Shown here in pieces: positions 1-11,743 of a DNA stretch of 64,000 bases. Where the stretch lies: NCBI GenBank assembly GCA_024867545.1, contig JANFNE010000067.1, forward strand, positions 124,001 through 188,000, in the 5' to 3' direction. Origin of the DNA: Phytopythium helicoides (Eukaryota; Oomycota; Peronosporomycetes; Pythiales; Pythiaceae). Position numbers and translations under genes: made by a program. The stretch's first letter is position 1. Each line of letters starts with the position of its first letter. The notes under the pieces are model-generated. The model had not been told where the DNA came from. It saw only the letters and a list, made by a program, of their open reading frames with translations, and did no database searches.

Positions 1-1530
1 TAGGAAGAAGAAACACTCACATATGCCGTAGATTGGTGCATCGACTCAGCTCCTCGGGCCACACTGGCAATCCACGATTGACGATGTTGAGCACCAGTAA
101 GTCCCCGGAGTCAGCCATTGCTGCCACGCTCGCCGTCACATCCTTCGGGTTCGTCCACTCCTCCCACGTCTTTGGTGCCATAACCACGTCGATATACACC
201 AGACATGGACAAGCCTTATGCGTAGTCCAGCGATAAGCAAAGGCTGCACATTCAGGATGTGCGTTGCACTGTTCAGTCGAATGGTTGATGGATTCGTGTG
301 TGAAGAGAATGGCAATGATCCCGACGGCGAGGAATGCGAGCGCGAAAACACGAGGCACGTGAGTTTGGGTCTGCAACGGAGCAATCGCTTTGTCGCTTTT
401 CACATCCTTGGCAGACTTGATGGAAGTCAGATGAGTTTGTCGTCGGGATTCACTGTATACCTGCACGACTCGGAGAAGTCTGTAGCCGAAAGACACATTC
501 ATGACAGTTTGGACTGCGAGTCCACTCCATGTGTTGGTTCGCAGCGCATCGAAACAGAGCAGGAAGTTGTTAACCTCTCGTGGATCAGCAACTAGGCGTG
601 CCTGGTGCTCAAATGAGCTTGGAGGCATAATTTTGTGCACCAGGATTGCTTGCTTCCGATCGAATCGAAAACCGGTGTATGCATACTCGAGCAACATGAT
701 TGGAGCGCCAACAGCGAACAGCATGTCAAACCTGTGATGAAAAGTGGGGTTAGATTTCATCGGCGTCAACATATCTAAGAGCAAACCATCACTTACATAG
801 AATCGACGAGCACTTCTGTAAGCGCTGAATACCGTTTTGGATTGAGAATGAAGACAACACAGCTCAGTGCATTCGTAGCCACGAGAGCGGCGTATCCGAA
901 GCAAAGCATCGGTGAAAAGCCGTACTCCAAAATGCGATAGAGTGTCAGCATTTGAAGTGTCAAGTCGACGGCTTTCAGCAGCATGTTCTTTCAAAAGCGA
1001 TCGTGAGTGTATTTGTGTGAGGACTGACCCAAACACATGTGTTGTCAACTCACCCATTGCTTTCGGTGACGTCCGTCGAAACGAGTGAGCTCCTTCCACA
1101 CGCGAAGTGCCATTCTCGGTTGTTTAGTTTTAAGCTGCATGCTGGAGAATACTCTTTCGGCAGTTTGTTCGCCAAAGAGCAAGATTGAAGGCGTATTGTG
1201 GCGCCACAATGTCATCCGAAGGATCACTATCCCGTAAACAATCAGAACGACCAGCAAGCACACCACTGTGAATACCAGAAGAACGATGTCAGGTTTCAGG
1301 ATCAGCCAAAAGTCTCCGTTGTCGAATTCTCCGGTATTCATGAGGTAGTTGGCTGTAGCGTTGGGGGCGATGTTGAGACAGATGAGCCATACAGTCCATA
1401 GTATTGAAATGATTGCGATGGAGATAAGCGGAGGGCCGAGCGTCCCGTAGGTGTCTAGGAAGGATAATCGTCTTGATACTGTCTGTAGGACGTCATGGTG
1501 CGGAACGACTCTCATCTCGGTTGCCACCAA
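1..1530 (-). CDS. WLGC-family polytopic LRR membrane protein, copy 1 (3' part outside window)
   Basis: Paralogue of six other copies in this window. Exons on the minus strand: 1530-1054, 987-797 and 731-21; the intron starting at 20 runs out of the window, so the LRR and WLGC part is not seen. Exon lengths keep the family phases (0, 2, 2). Exon 1 holds two membrane segments flanking the family's NATANYLM glycosylation-like motif and a DNGDFWLI stretch; exon 2 holds a third span; exon 3 a fourth (from FDMLFAVGAP) and a fifth (ALAFLAVGIIAILF), then the Cys-rich block (HPECAAFAYRW, CPCLVYIDV) with the DVT motif. Start may be the Met at 1530 or the one at 1515, which aligns better with copies 2 and 3. 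No frame break in the visible part. The molecular function is unknown; a surface receptor or sensor is inference from topology. Confidence 0.8.
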
Positions 1531-1849
1531 TCAACTCACCTAGTTACTGTTTCCCACGTGGAGATTATCGAACACTACTTCTACTATTTTTGGATATTCT
1601 ATCATTGGCCGATTGGTTTCTGTGCACATTGACTTCATATCATCTGGTATCAATGACGTGTCTCGAAACCTCAACTTTTCTTTTGACATCAAGACTTTAT
1701 AGCAGATCAATACACAGTCGAATGCCGCTGTTGCCAATTTGGTATTTGTGAGAAAAATCCTAATCGTACAACCACAGTACCCTGTATTGCCCAAATGATT
1801 GATTTAGAATGTACCCTGCTCATGCTCATGTGCTCAAACAAGAATTGTT
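1531..1849. other. Intergenic, copy 1 promoter / copy 2 downstream region
   Basis: About 320 bases between the start of copy 1 and the stop of copy 2 (both minus strand). AT-richer than the genes. No convincing coding or RNA feature seen. Confidence 0.5.
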
Positions 1850-4363
1850 CTAACCTAAGCTATTGTATGAGCAACCAAGCCATGCCTCGGCTTCTGGATC
1901 ACATGGCGTTCCTAGGCCACTAGAAATCTCTCGACGCCGCATAGCAATTCCATCGTCCGAATAAACGCAGCGTACTACCTGAAAGCGATCATTGATGCAA
2001 ATAGAGCGCCCCACGCTCGTGTTGTTGAAAGTACACTCGCGGAAGAGTTTGCCTTGACACTTGCCAACCTGTTCTTTAGTTGGGCTAGCAATGAATCATT
2101 GATCGATGTTCCTTGGTACCACTCATCCATCTCGCAGACACTGGATACGAAAACAGTGAGCTGCCCCCGTGAGTTCTTTGACAGATCTTCTACACCCGAA
2201 TGATTTGGCATACATAAGGAGGCGCTCATTCCCATACACAGGGATAGTGATAGGTCACATTTGCCAAAAAAACCGTTACAGCATGGGCGTGAAAGTAGAA
2301 CAGTGAGCTTAGATAGGGTTGCGCCATTGGGTAAGTCAGGGAACTGGCTCAAAGAAGACAAGCCAACGAATTCTGTCCGCTGGAGTTGTGCCAGCTTCGT
2401 CAAATCTGGAAGCTCGACCACCAATGGCAACATCGCCAGTGACAAACTGTTAAGATTACGAAGACCGTGAAAACGAGGAAGAACCGGAAGATATATGTGT
2501 TCTCCAAAATGGAGGTATGTGAATACAGACATGCCGTCGAACAAATCATCCGGCATCTTGATGAGATCGGTTTCGGACATAGTTCCTTCAATGCTTCTGC
2601 AACAGAACCGCGTTTCATGTGAGTTTTTGCCGAAAACGTTTTGGTCATCGATGCCAATGAAGCAACCAGAATATATTCACAGATACTCGAGCTTCGTAAA
2701 GCCAGACACCCACCAAGGGATCTCTTCTAGGCCCGTGTACATGAGAGTGCTAGGATTTCAATGCATCCAACAATCAGTGTGGAGATCGCCAGCCGCACGC
2801 ACACTGCACTCAAACAAACACGTACATGTACCGCATATTTGTACATCGACTCAACTCCTTGGGGCACACTCGTAACCGTCAATTGATGATGTTGAGGACC
2901 TGCAAGTTCCCTGAAGACGCCAAAGCTGATACTTTCATCGTTACATCTCTCGGGTGCGTCCACTCTTCCCGTGTTTTTGGCGCTTTGACTACGTCAATGT
3001 ACGCCAAGCACGGGCAAGAGTGGTGTGTCGTCCAGCGATACGCGTAGGCTGCACATTCGGGATACGCCTTGCACTCTTTCTTTGAATGCTCAATGGCTTG
3101 ATGGGTGAAATCTATTGCTATCACCCCTGCTACTAAGAATCCGAGCGCAAGCTCACGAGGCACACGAACTTGTGTGGCTGAGCGAACCGTTGTTGCTCTG
3201 GGGATATTAAACATTGCAGTTGTCGCCCGTGGAACAGCATGGGTGCTAGGTAGTGGAGCAATACGATTCGATCGGCGAGGTTGACGACGAGAGTCACTAT
3301 AGACATGGATAACGCGTAATAACTGAATGACATGTTCATGACAGTTTGTACTGCCAGTCCACTCCATGTGTTGGTTCGTAGGGCAGCGAAGTAGAGTAGA
3401 AAAGTGTTCACTTCTCTTGGGTCTGCGGTGAGGCGAGCTAAATGCTCAAATGATCCTGGCGGCATGATCTCGTTCGCGAGCTTTGCTTTCTTGCGGTCAA
3501 ATGTGAATCCCAGGTTTGCATATTCGAGCAGGACAATTGGGGCTCCTACAGCAACAAGCATGTCAAACCTGAATTCAAGTGTTAGTGCTATGTACTGCAA
3601 GTATCTCTCTTAATCCCTCATCTTCAGAATGAAACGTACATCGTGTCGACAATGACTTCAGTGAGCGCTGTGTGGTGACTCGGATTGAGAATGAAAATGG
3701 TACAACTTAATGCGTTGGCAGCCAGTAGTAAAGCGTATCCGTAGTAGAGACTAGGCGAAAAGCCGTACTCTAGCATGCAATGAAGCTTTAGTAGTTGAAG
3801 TGTCAGATCCACCGATTTCAGCAAAGTATTCTATGCAGCAACGTAAGTCAGCGCATGAATTTGACGTCATATAGAGATCACTTTCAACGCACCCATTGCT
3901 TGCGGCGCGAGCCATTGAGACTCGTGATATCCTTCCAAGTGCGGAGTGCCGTGTTCGGGATTTTGCTTGTGAACTGGATTCTGAACGCTGCTGAAGTCGA
4001 AGCTAGTAAGTCGAATACCGTAGGTGACGACAAGCGACGGGGCACAGTCATCTGGAGAACCACAATACTGTACATGATCACAATAGCCGACAAACATAAT
4101 ACTGTGAACGCCAGAAGTATGGGTTCAGGTCTCAGGATCAGCCAAAAGTCTCCATTGTCAAATTCTCTGGTATCCATGAGATAGTTGGCTGTAGCGTTGG
4201 GGGTGATGCTGAGACAGATGAGCCATACAGTCCATAGCATAGAAGTGATCGCAACAATGAGAATTAGAGGACCAATCTTGCCATAGGCTTCCACGAAGGA
4301 TAATCGCCTGGGTGTTGCGAGCTTCACTGCATGGAGAGGAACGACAGTCTTTGCCCTTTTCAT
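1850..4363 (-). pseudogene. WLGC-family LRR membrane protein, copy 2, degenerate
   Basis: Clear relative of copies 1 and 3, with exons near 4363-3893, 3830-3640, 3568-2826, 2755-2687 and 2596-1850 and intact splice junctions. Three lesions are visible. (1) In exon 3 the frame shifts near 3318-3326, between the SFSY and LLRVIHVYSD segments. (2) A TGA at 2881-2879 stands where relatives have Arg after LNIIN, followed by a readable RLRVCPKELSRC. (3) In exon 5 the frame shifts near 2077, after which PTKEQVGKCQG and the terminal EAWLGC motif read normally to a TAG at 1852-1850. Exon lengths agree: exons 3 and 5 are each off by one modulo 3. Two of the breaks are single-base shifts that could be sequence errors, but the clean stop codon argues for a real pseudogene. 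Confidence 0.85.
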
Positions 4364-5334
4364 GTTTCATCTAAAAGACAATGACACAGGTTGAATCCAT
4401 TCTTGGAAACACCTGCGCCAAATTTGGTATGGTCGTTCAATGTGCTATCTGTCAGTTGGACGACGATTGGGTCACGGTACAGTCCATATTTTTATATCTT
4501 GTGCAGAGTCGTCGACATGGTCGAAGCTTGGTTTCGATCAAAGACGACTTCAATGACATTCCAAAACCCGCATTTGTAGTAGTATCCAGCGGTTGCTTTC
4601 ATTTAATGAGACTTCAAGGCTCGCGAAGAGTGCTGCTCCGCACGGACACGTGGGTTATCATCCAGCAGCTTCGACGTAGAAGTGCTCGCTGTTCTGCTCT
4701 TTCCATGGACTATGCAGCAATCTGTGAACACCAAGACGTCGTTCAGTGTGCATCAGCACTCTAGCAGGTCGTTCACGACAAACACCTCTTTAATCTTTAA
4801 CAATGTCATGAACTGATCGACACGACGAACGAATATATGCGGTGCACGACTGCAGTCGAGGGGGAGTGGCTGGCAGAGCTCGGCGCAATGTTCGTCTGCG
4901 CGAAGCAAGGTGTGCTGCTGAGGTGCGCCAACCAGTAGCTTACGTGTGAGACCTGGGAGGAGGAAAACAAACAGCAGCAATGGAGACAGCTCTGAATGTT
5001 ACAACTCGGAGCCAGCTGATAGAGCAATTAAGAGCTTCCGAATGACAAACGAGCTTGCCGGAAACAGCTGGAGTGAAAATGCTCCTGAATGCGGGCCTCT
5101 CATCAACTTTAGTTTGTGAGAAGGGTTTGGCACAGCGGTACTTGCAGAGTCGTGCATTATGGGATCATCGTTACCAGCACGCCATCCAATGATAAACAAC
5201 ACGTTGAAGGCAACTGTCAAAAGCACCAAAAGGCATGCTAATCTTGTCGCAGGCGGCGCGTAGAGTTGTGGTTGATGAAGCGCCACAGTTTATTTTCCTC
5301 TCGAGCTGGAGTGCAATCGGCCATCAGGGAGATA
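4364..5334. other. Divergent intergenic region between WLGC copies 2 and 3
   Basis: About 970 bases between the two divergent copies. It should contain both promoters. The minus strand also holds stretches that look coding (see the separate low-confidence entry at 4753-5286). Nothing else recognised. Confidence 0.4.
4753..5286 (-). other. Possible small type II membrane protein gene or gene relic
   Basis: On the minus strand an open reading starts at 5286 with a short basic/Pro stretch and then a clear hydrophobic segment (LACLLVLLTVAFNVLFIIGW), like a signal anchor, and stops at 4999. Downstream, after a pyrimidine-rich tract ending in CAG near 4950, a second stretch (with [14 protein letters not shown] and [15 protein letters not shown]) stays open to 4753. 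A 50-nt GT..AG intron fits between them but the phases do not join cleanly. It could be a remnant of a Golgi-type glycosyltransferase-like gene or chance. I do not recognise a family. Confidence 0.25.
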
Positions 5335-7827
5335 ATGAAATTGACACCTGTCGTACCATTGAGCGCTGCTAAGACAGTCAAGAAAGACCAAAAGCACCTT
5401 TCCTTCTTTGAAGCATTTGGAATGCTTGGCTTACCAATTCTCTTTATCGCAATATCCTCAATGCTCTGGACCATCTGGCTCATTTGCCTCAATATCGCGC
5501 CAAATGCGACAGCCAACTACCTTATGGACACAAGCGACTTCGACAACGGAGATTTTTGGCTCATCTTGCGGCCAGAATCTGTGCTACTTGGGTTTACAGT
5601 ACTATCTCTTTCATTTATAGTGGTCATGTACGGAGCCGTGCTTCTTCGAATGACGATATGGCGCAACTTCGAGCTACAACGGAGCTCTATTCGTGGCCGA
5701 GCGATCAGCAAGATTGTAAGTGGAGTTACGTTGAGCTCAAGGAATGTTGAGAGAGCCAAGCATGTATGGCAAGACGTGACTGGATTCGATGGTCGATGGC
5801 GAAAGCACTGGGTAAGGTTGCATGTGGATCTAGAGCTCAAACATAGAGAACTCTAGAGAACTAACGTGCGTTTCGTTTGTAGAACTTGATCCTCAAAGCG
5901 ATTGATCTAACGCTGCAAATGTTGACACTTCATCGAATTCTCGAATATGGATTCGCGCCAGCAGTGTGTTTCGGATACGCTGCACTGGTGGCGACCAACA
6001 CGCTCAGTTGTGTGGCCTTCATCCTCAGTAAAAGCAACCATTCCGCTTTAGTAGAGGTTTTGGCCGATACGATGTACGTGAGCGCGATTTTGTGTCGTGA
6101 TGAACTGTTCTAACCAAGCTGTCGCAAGTCAGATTCGACATGCTCTTTGCTGTTGGAGCCCCCATCATATTGCTTGCTTATGCGTATTCTCATTTCGACT
6201 TAGATCGTGCTCAAGCACGCCTGATTTTGGAGGTTACGAGCCCCGGGGATTTCGAGCGTCAAGCTCGTTTGATGGCTGATCCGAGGCAGGTCTCAACGTT
6301 CCTCCTAAACTTTAATGCATTGCGTACACACAAGTGGGGCGATTTGGTTGTCCAAACAGTTATGAACGTGTCCTTTTGTTATCGACTGCTACGTGTTGTT
6401 CAAGTCTACATAGATTCAAGGCGAAAAAATCTTAACTCAATCCAACAACTTTCAGGCGGAACCAGCTACCACGCCAGGAAAAAAATCAATGACATTAGAA
6501 ACTATACCATTGAAAGACCAAGTACGAGTCCCCCCGTGTAATTGCGCTTGCATTCCTTGTCGTCGGAGTGATTGCCATCGTCTATACTCACGAGTCGATC
6601 GCTCACTCAACCCGTGCATGCAACCCATATCCCGAATGCGGGACATTCGCGTATCGCTGGTCCACACAGCCGTATTGTCCGTGTTTGGCGTACATTGATG
6701 TAGACAAGGCACCAAAAACATTCGAAGAGTGGACAAATCCGAAGGATGTAACGGAGTCTGTGGCGGCATTGGCGGCATCGGGAGACTTGCTCGTGTTGAA
6801 TATCATCAATCGGCGATTGCGTGTATGGCCAGACGAGTTGAGTCGTTGCACAAATATGCAATACATGTGAGTGGGTTGTTAGTGCATGTTTGAAGGTGTG
6901 CTGGATGACATCTGATACAACGTATCGAACGACAGCTCGCTGATGTATACAGATCTAGAGGAGATCCCTTCTTGGGCTGCAAGCTTCACCAAGCTTGAAT
7001 ATCTGTGAGTATGTGAGTGCTATGTTTTTTGATGACTGCGCTTTGACACAACACATGCATGAACATGCAGAAGCATCGAAGGGAAAATGCACGATACGAG
7101 TCTCACCAAGATGCCGAACGATTTGTTCGACAACATGGCGGTTCTAGCAAATTTACATCTTGGAGTGCACTTTCATCTCAAGCGGTTGCCTGGCCTCGAC
7201 GGCCTCCGCAACCTCAACGGTTTGTCCCTCGCTGTCCTAACACAATTAAACGAGATCCCAGATATTTCAAATCTCAAAAAGCTGCAGCGAGTTGAAATAG
7301 TTTGGATGACCTCGCTGAGGGAACTTCCCAATCTTTCTGATAAAGTCAGCCTTTCCTTGTTTGCCGTCGTACTTTCGCTTCCGTGCTGCAATGGGTTTCT
7401 GGGGAAATGTGACTTGTTGTTAACTGCCTGCATCGGAATGAACCCCGCTTCCTGCTTGCCAAGTGATTATCAAGAGCATGTGCTCACTGAGAATACGCAG
7501 ATGCAGATCGACGGGCATAATTCTACTACTTGCGCAATTGACCGAGCATTTAGAGGTGCACCAATGGAACAGATATACACAGGTCCGACCAAAGAACAAG
7601 TCGAAAAATGCCAGGGCGTGCTTTATCGTGAATGCACATTTGATACGACCGGCAACTGGAGCGTGGGTCACTCCGTCTGCCTCAATTACCGATTTCAGGT
7701 CGTGTTCTGCGTCTACTCAGACGATGCGATCCTTTTGCGCCGCCGAGAGATCAGCAGCAACGTAGGAACTCCATGCGACCCCGATGTAGAAGCATGGCTT
7801 GGCTGCCAACCCAGGACTCAGCACTAA
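5335..7827 (+). CDS. WLGC-family polytopic LRR membrane protein, copy 3 (frameshifted in exon 3)
   Basis: Exons: 5335-5811, 5883-6073, 6133-6866, 6936-7004, 7071-7827. The start MKLTPVVPL aligns with copy 2. Spans: exon 1 PILFIAISSMLWTIWLICL and GFTVLSLSFIVVMYGAVLL; exon 2 around CFGYAALVATNTLSCVAFIL; exon 3 FDMLFAVGAPIILLAYAY and ALAFLVVGVIAIVY. Then comes the Cys block (PYPECGTFAYRW, CPCLAYIDV), the short LRR exon 4 (IPSW..KLEYL), LRRs in exon 5 (LPGLDGLRNLNGLSL and following), GVLYRECTF and a terminal EAWLGC motif. Exon 3 is two bases too long: the frame moves once between about 6420 and 6510 (an A-run lies at 6478-6484) and again at a run of six C at 6530-6535. One C fewer restores the conserved VRVPRVIAL. 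Either sequence error or a young pseudogene. Confidence 0.8.
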
Positions 7828-8455
7828 AAAATGCAAAGATCTATACACTTTCTGGTAGAATCCATTCATACTACCACCGTCTCCAGTTTACTTTACACTT
7901 CATTTGTCTGTGCTTATCATTAACACTCAACATGCTGCTCCAGCTCACAAGCCCAAGCTGAAGCTGGGACTTTGCTCTGGCTAACACCCACGGGTGTTAC
8001 CGCCATCTCAAGTAGGCAAATCAAGTCTGCAATATCAATGTCCAACGAGCACTTCGTTACTATGTAGTTGCTACTGGAGCAGTTTCTGGCGAAAGCAGTA
8101 GCCTCTAGGCTTCTGGAGAGCATTGCTTCGCCCTTCATTTTCGAGGTGTCTGCTGCTCTGCACTTGTCTTGGACTCTCAACGTCATGATGGGTGCAAAAA
8201 TACACCGCCATGTCGTGCATCTCGAATGCTGCGGACTTCACCAGACCCTTGGTCACCGCTTGCTGTCGAGACTGCACCTCAACACAGACACCTCAACGCC
8301 ACCAAGTAGCAGCATACAACACTCGTTGACAACAACCACTGCCGTTGACGTCCATTTTCAATCGTGCTGCCATTTATCTTGGTTTTTGTATGGAACACTT
8401 CCACGTCGGCTTCGATTGTATTCACTTCCAAGAAAGTACGCAGCGGGTCATTTGC
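7828..8455. other. Intergenic between WLGC copy 3 and the ERCC6-like gene
   Basis: About 630 bases. Holds the copy 3 3' UTR and the promoter and 5' leader of the repair gene. Short open readings on both strands look like chance. No RNA gene or repeat seen. Confidence 0.45.
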
Positions 8456-11400
8456 ATGTCGGACGACGACGAGCAGCAGCGGTCGCCGAGCGACGCGAGC
8501 GCGAGCGACGCCAACTCGAGCGACTCGGACTTCGTCCCCGGTGTGTCGGGCGGGCGAGGCAAGCGGAGCAAGAAGCGGCGGCTTTCGCGCGGCGGAAGGG
8601 CGAGGAACGCCAAGAAGCGCGCGGTGGACGCCGAATTTGTGCCGGACGAGGAGGAAGAAGAGCGTGCAGAGAGTGACAAGGAGGAGGAAGGACTAGAGGA
8701 GGAAGCAGAGTGTTTGGAGGAAGAAAAAACTGCAAGTAGGAAGACCACGGCGGAGAAGAGCTGGGCCGATGATGGGAGTGCGGCGGGGTATCACCTCCGG
8801 GTGGAGGAGTTTCGGCGGCAGATTGAGGCTGATGAGCGGCTTGGACGTGAGAGCTTCTACAACAAGCCTGAAGTCGAGAAGCCGCCAAGGGCTGAAGTGA
8901 CGTCAAGTCTGGAGGAAGTGACAACGGATGAGAACGATGATGGAGATTATCACAACGACATCACCATCCAGGACGGCGACAATGACCCGGACGTAGATGA
9001 AAACGACGAGAAGGAGGTACCCGAGCTAGCGGCATACACGCCAATGGACACTTTCCAGACAGACTCTGGGCTGATGGTCCCGTCTTACATGTACGCGCAC
9101 CTGTACCCGCACCAGAAGGAGTGCTTGGAGTGGCTGCATCACCTGCATGAGCGCAACACTGGCGGGATCCTCGGTGACGAAATGGGACTTGGCAAGACCA
9201 TCCAGATTGTTGCGTTCCTAGGCGCCATGCATCATGCGCGGCGCCTGCGGACGGTGCTCTTGCTGTGTCCTGCATCGGTACTGCTTCAGTGGGTGCGCGA
9301 ATTTCACAAATGGTATCCTCCGATGCGAGTCGTCCTGCTCCACTCGTCGGGGTCCGGGGTCTCTCAAGCAGGGCGGACTTATAAGCAGCTTATCGACGAG
9401 GTGATTGATTCAGCTCAATACGAAGACGACGAGGACGCAACAAGCGGTGGCGTGATCATCTCAACATACGAAAATGTGCGACAGTACCAAGAACTGTTCA
9501 TGGACGTTGACTGGGACTACGTGGTGTTGGATGAGGGTCATCGCATCCGGAATCCAGATGCAGAGATCACGTTGGTGTGTAAGCAGTTCAAAACGGTGCA
9601 TCGGCTGATCTTGACTGGCACCCCAATCCAAAACCGACTTCGCGAACTATGGTCGCTGTTCGACTTTGTGTATCCAGGGAAATTGGGCACGCTGCCGACT
9701 TTTGACGACGAGTTTGTACTTCCGATCCGCACTGGCGGGTATGCCAATGCATCCAAGATGCAAGTTCTGATGGCGTACAAGTGCGCAGTTGTGCTCAAAG
9801 ATCTGATCAATCCATACTTGCTTCGGCGAACGAAGAAAGAGATTCAGAACATTACGAAGATGCCAGAGAAGATGGAGCAGATCATCTTTTGCAATCTCAC
9901 CGAGCGCCAGCTCAAGGTGTACCAACAGTTTCTCGGTTCATCCGAGGTTGCATCCGTGTTGCATCGCGACATCCGCCCGTTCCGCGCCATCTCGGTGCTG
10001 CGCCACATTTGCAATCACCCGGACTTGCTCCAGACAATGGGTGATGAAAATCCTCATTCTCAAGTATCCTCGAATCGCTTCGTTCCGGATGAAGATGACG
10101 AGGACCACACATACGGAGACCCAGAACACAGCGGTAAAATGTTGGTGCTGATCAAGGTGCTCGCCATGTGGAAGGAGCAGGGCCACCGTGTGCTGTTGTT
10201 CACGCAGACGCGCAAGATGCTGGACATTCTGGAGAGTTTGATGTCTCGACTCCACTACAAGTCTTGCCGACTGGACGGCACTACCAACGTGAAGACTCGA
10301 CAGTCGCTACTGGACGCCTTCAACGCCGAGGGCAGCGACATTTTCATCTTTTTGTTGACTACACGCGCAGGTGGCATCGGCATCAATCTAGTCGGCGCCG
10401 ATCGCGTCCTGATCTTTGATCCGGATTGGAACCCGTCGACCGATCTGCAGGCTCGAGAGCGGTCCTGGCGTCTCGGGCAGCAAAAGCAGGTGACCATCTA
10501 CCGCCTGATCACAACGGGGACCATCGAGGAGAAAATCTATCACCGCCAGATTTTCAAGCAATATTTAACGACCAAGGTTCTCCATGACGCCAAGCGCAAA
10601 CGATGCTTCAACAAGCACACGCTTCGCGACCTGTTTGTACTAGGAGACCCGAAAAAGGACACTGGCGTCGAGACGACCGACCTTTTTGTCGCTGGCACGG
10701 TTGAACGTCCAGATGACGATGGAAGGAACAACGGAGGGTTTGACGACAGCGTAGAGGAAGGCGACGAACGCGATGATACCACAGGGAGTGCCGACGACAA
10801 GGATAGTGCGGATGACGGCTCGTCGAAGGGAGACAACGACGCTATCCTAAAGAAACTGTTTGATGGCGGCGACGTGCGAGGCGTGTTCAACCACGACGCC
10901 GTCGAGTCGGACGGCGTGCAAAACCAAGAGGCCGACTTGATCGATATGGAGTCGTCCAAGATTGCCAAGTCGGCGCTCAGTGCTCTGCGAGCGTCTTGCC
11001 GCTTGGTCCGCGAGCAGCGATCCTCCGTATTTACGCCGACGTGGACCGGTCGAAGTGGCGTCGCGGGTGACCCGAGCCAGAAGCGAAAGGCAAAAAAGCC
11101 TGGTGGTCGATTCGGAGGTCGCGTAGCTCGAGGCAGACAACCAGTGCCATCGACACACTCGCTGCAGCTGGCACCCGTCGTGACCACTCCAGCCCCAATC
11201 GCTCCTCCAAGAGCGCCGCTGTCCATGGCACAGCGAATTAGTAGTGCTCGAGGACGCGGAGGCGGCTTGCTGCCGGCGCGACGGCCAGGAGCCAGCTCGA
11301 ACCCTTTCCAGCAAGGAGCTCGGTCGTCGCGAGACTTGCTGTCCGCAATCCAACGGCGTGCAAACGGTGTCGAGACAAGTGCTGGCGACCATGCTCAGCC

Positions 11401-11655
11401 CGTGTCGAGGGCCCGAGCTCAGGTAGCAATCGCGGTTTCATGTCGGTGGAGGAGATGACGCAGCAGCTGCACGCGTTTCTGAAGCCCTCGCGGACGGACC
11501 CGAGCCGGCGCGATGGCGTAACGACCGAGCAGGTGCTGGACGCGTTTGGGAGCGTCATTGCGCCGAAGGACAAGCTCGTCTTTCGCAAGCTGCTGCACGA
11601 CATGGCCGAGTGCCGCTCGAGGAAGTGGCGGCTCAAGCCCGAGTACCGCGAGTGA
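8456..11655 (+). CDS. SNF2-family transcription-coupled repair ATPase, CSB/ERCC6/RAD26-like
   Basis: Nuclear DNA-dependent ATPase expected to remodel stalled RNA polymerase II for transcription-coupled repair. The N-terminus is acidic and Ser-rich with Lys/Arg patches. SNF2 motifs follow: Walker A in ILGDEMGLGKT (about residue 240), DEGH (about 359), LTGTPIQN, RELWSLFDFVYPGKLGTLP and the INPYLLRRTK stretch typical of CSB rather than other SNF2 proteins. The helicase C part has RVLLFTQTRKMLDIL, TRAGGIGINL and QARERSWRLGQ. I start at 8456 (MSDDDEQQ) although the frame is open further up. The main frame ends at 11458, but the CSB-type C-terminal domain (TEQVLDAFGSV ... WRLKPEY) continues in another frame to 11655. 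A 65-nt GT..AG intron at 11358-11422 joins the frames exactly (QRR then SNRGFMSVEEM); a one-base shift is the alternative. Confidence 0.93.
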
Positions 11656-11743
11656 ACGAACGCGCGAGATCGTAGATAGACGAAATACTTTATTGATAAA
11701 TGAGAGGCGCTGCTGCTGCTCGTCGCCAGCACGGTCGTTCGCC

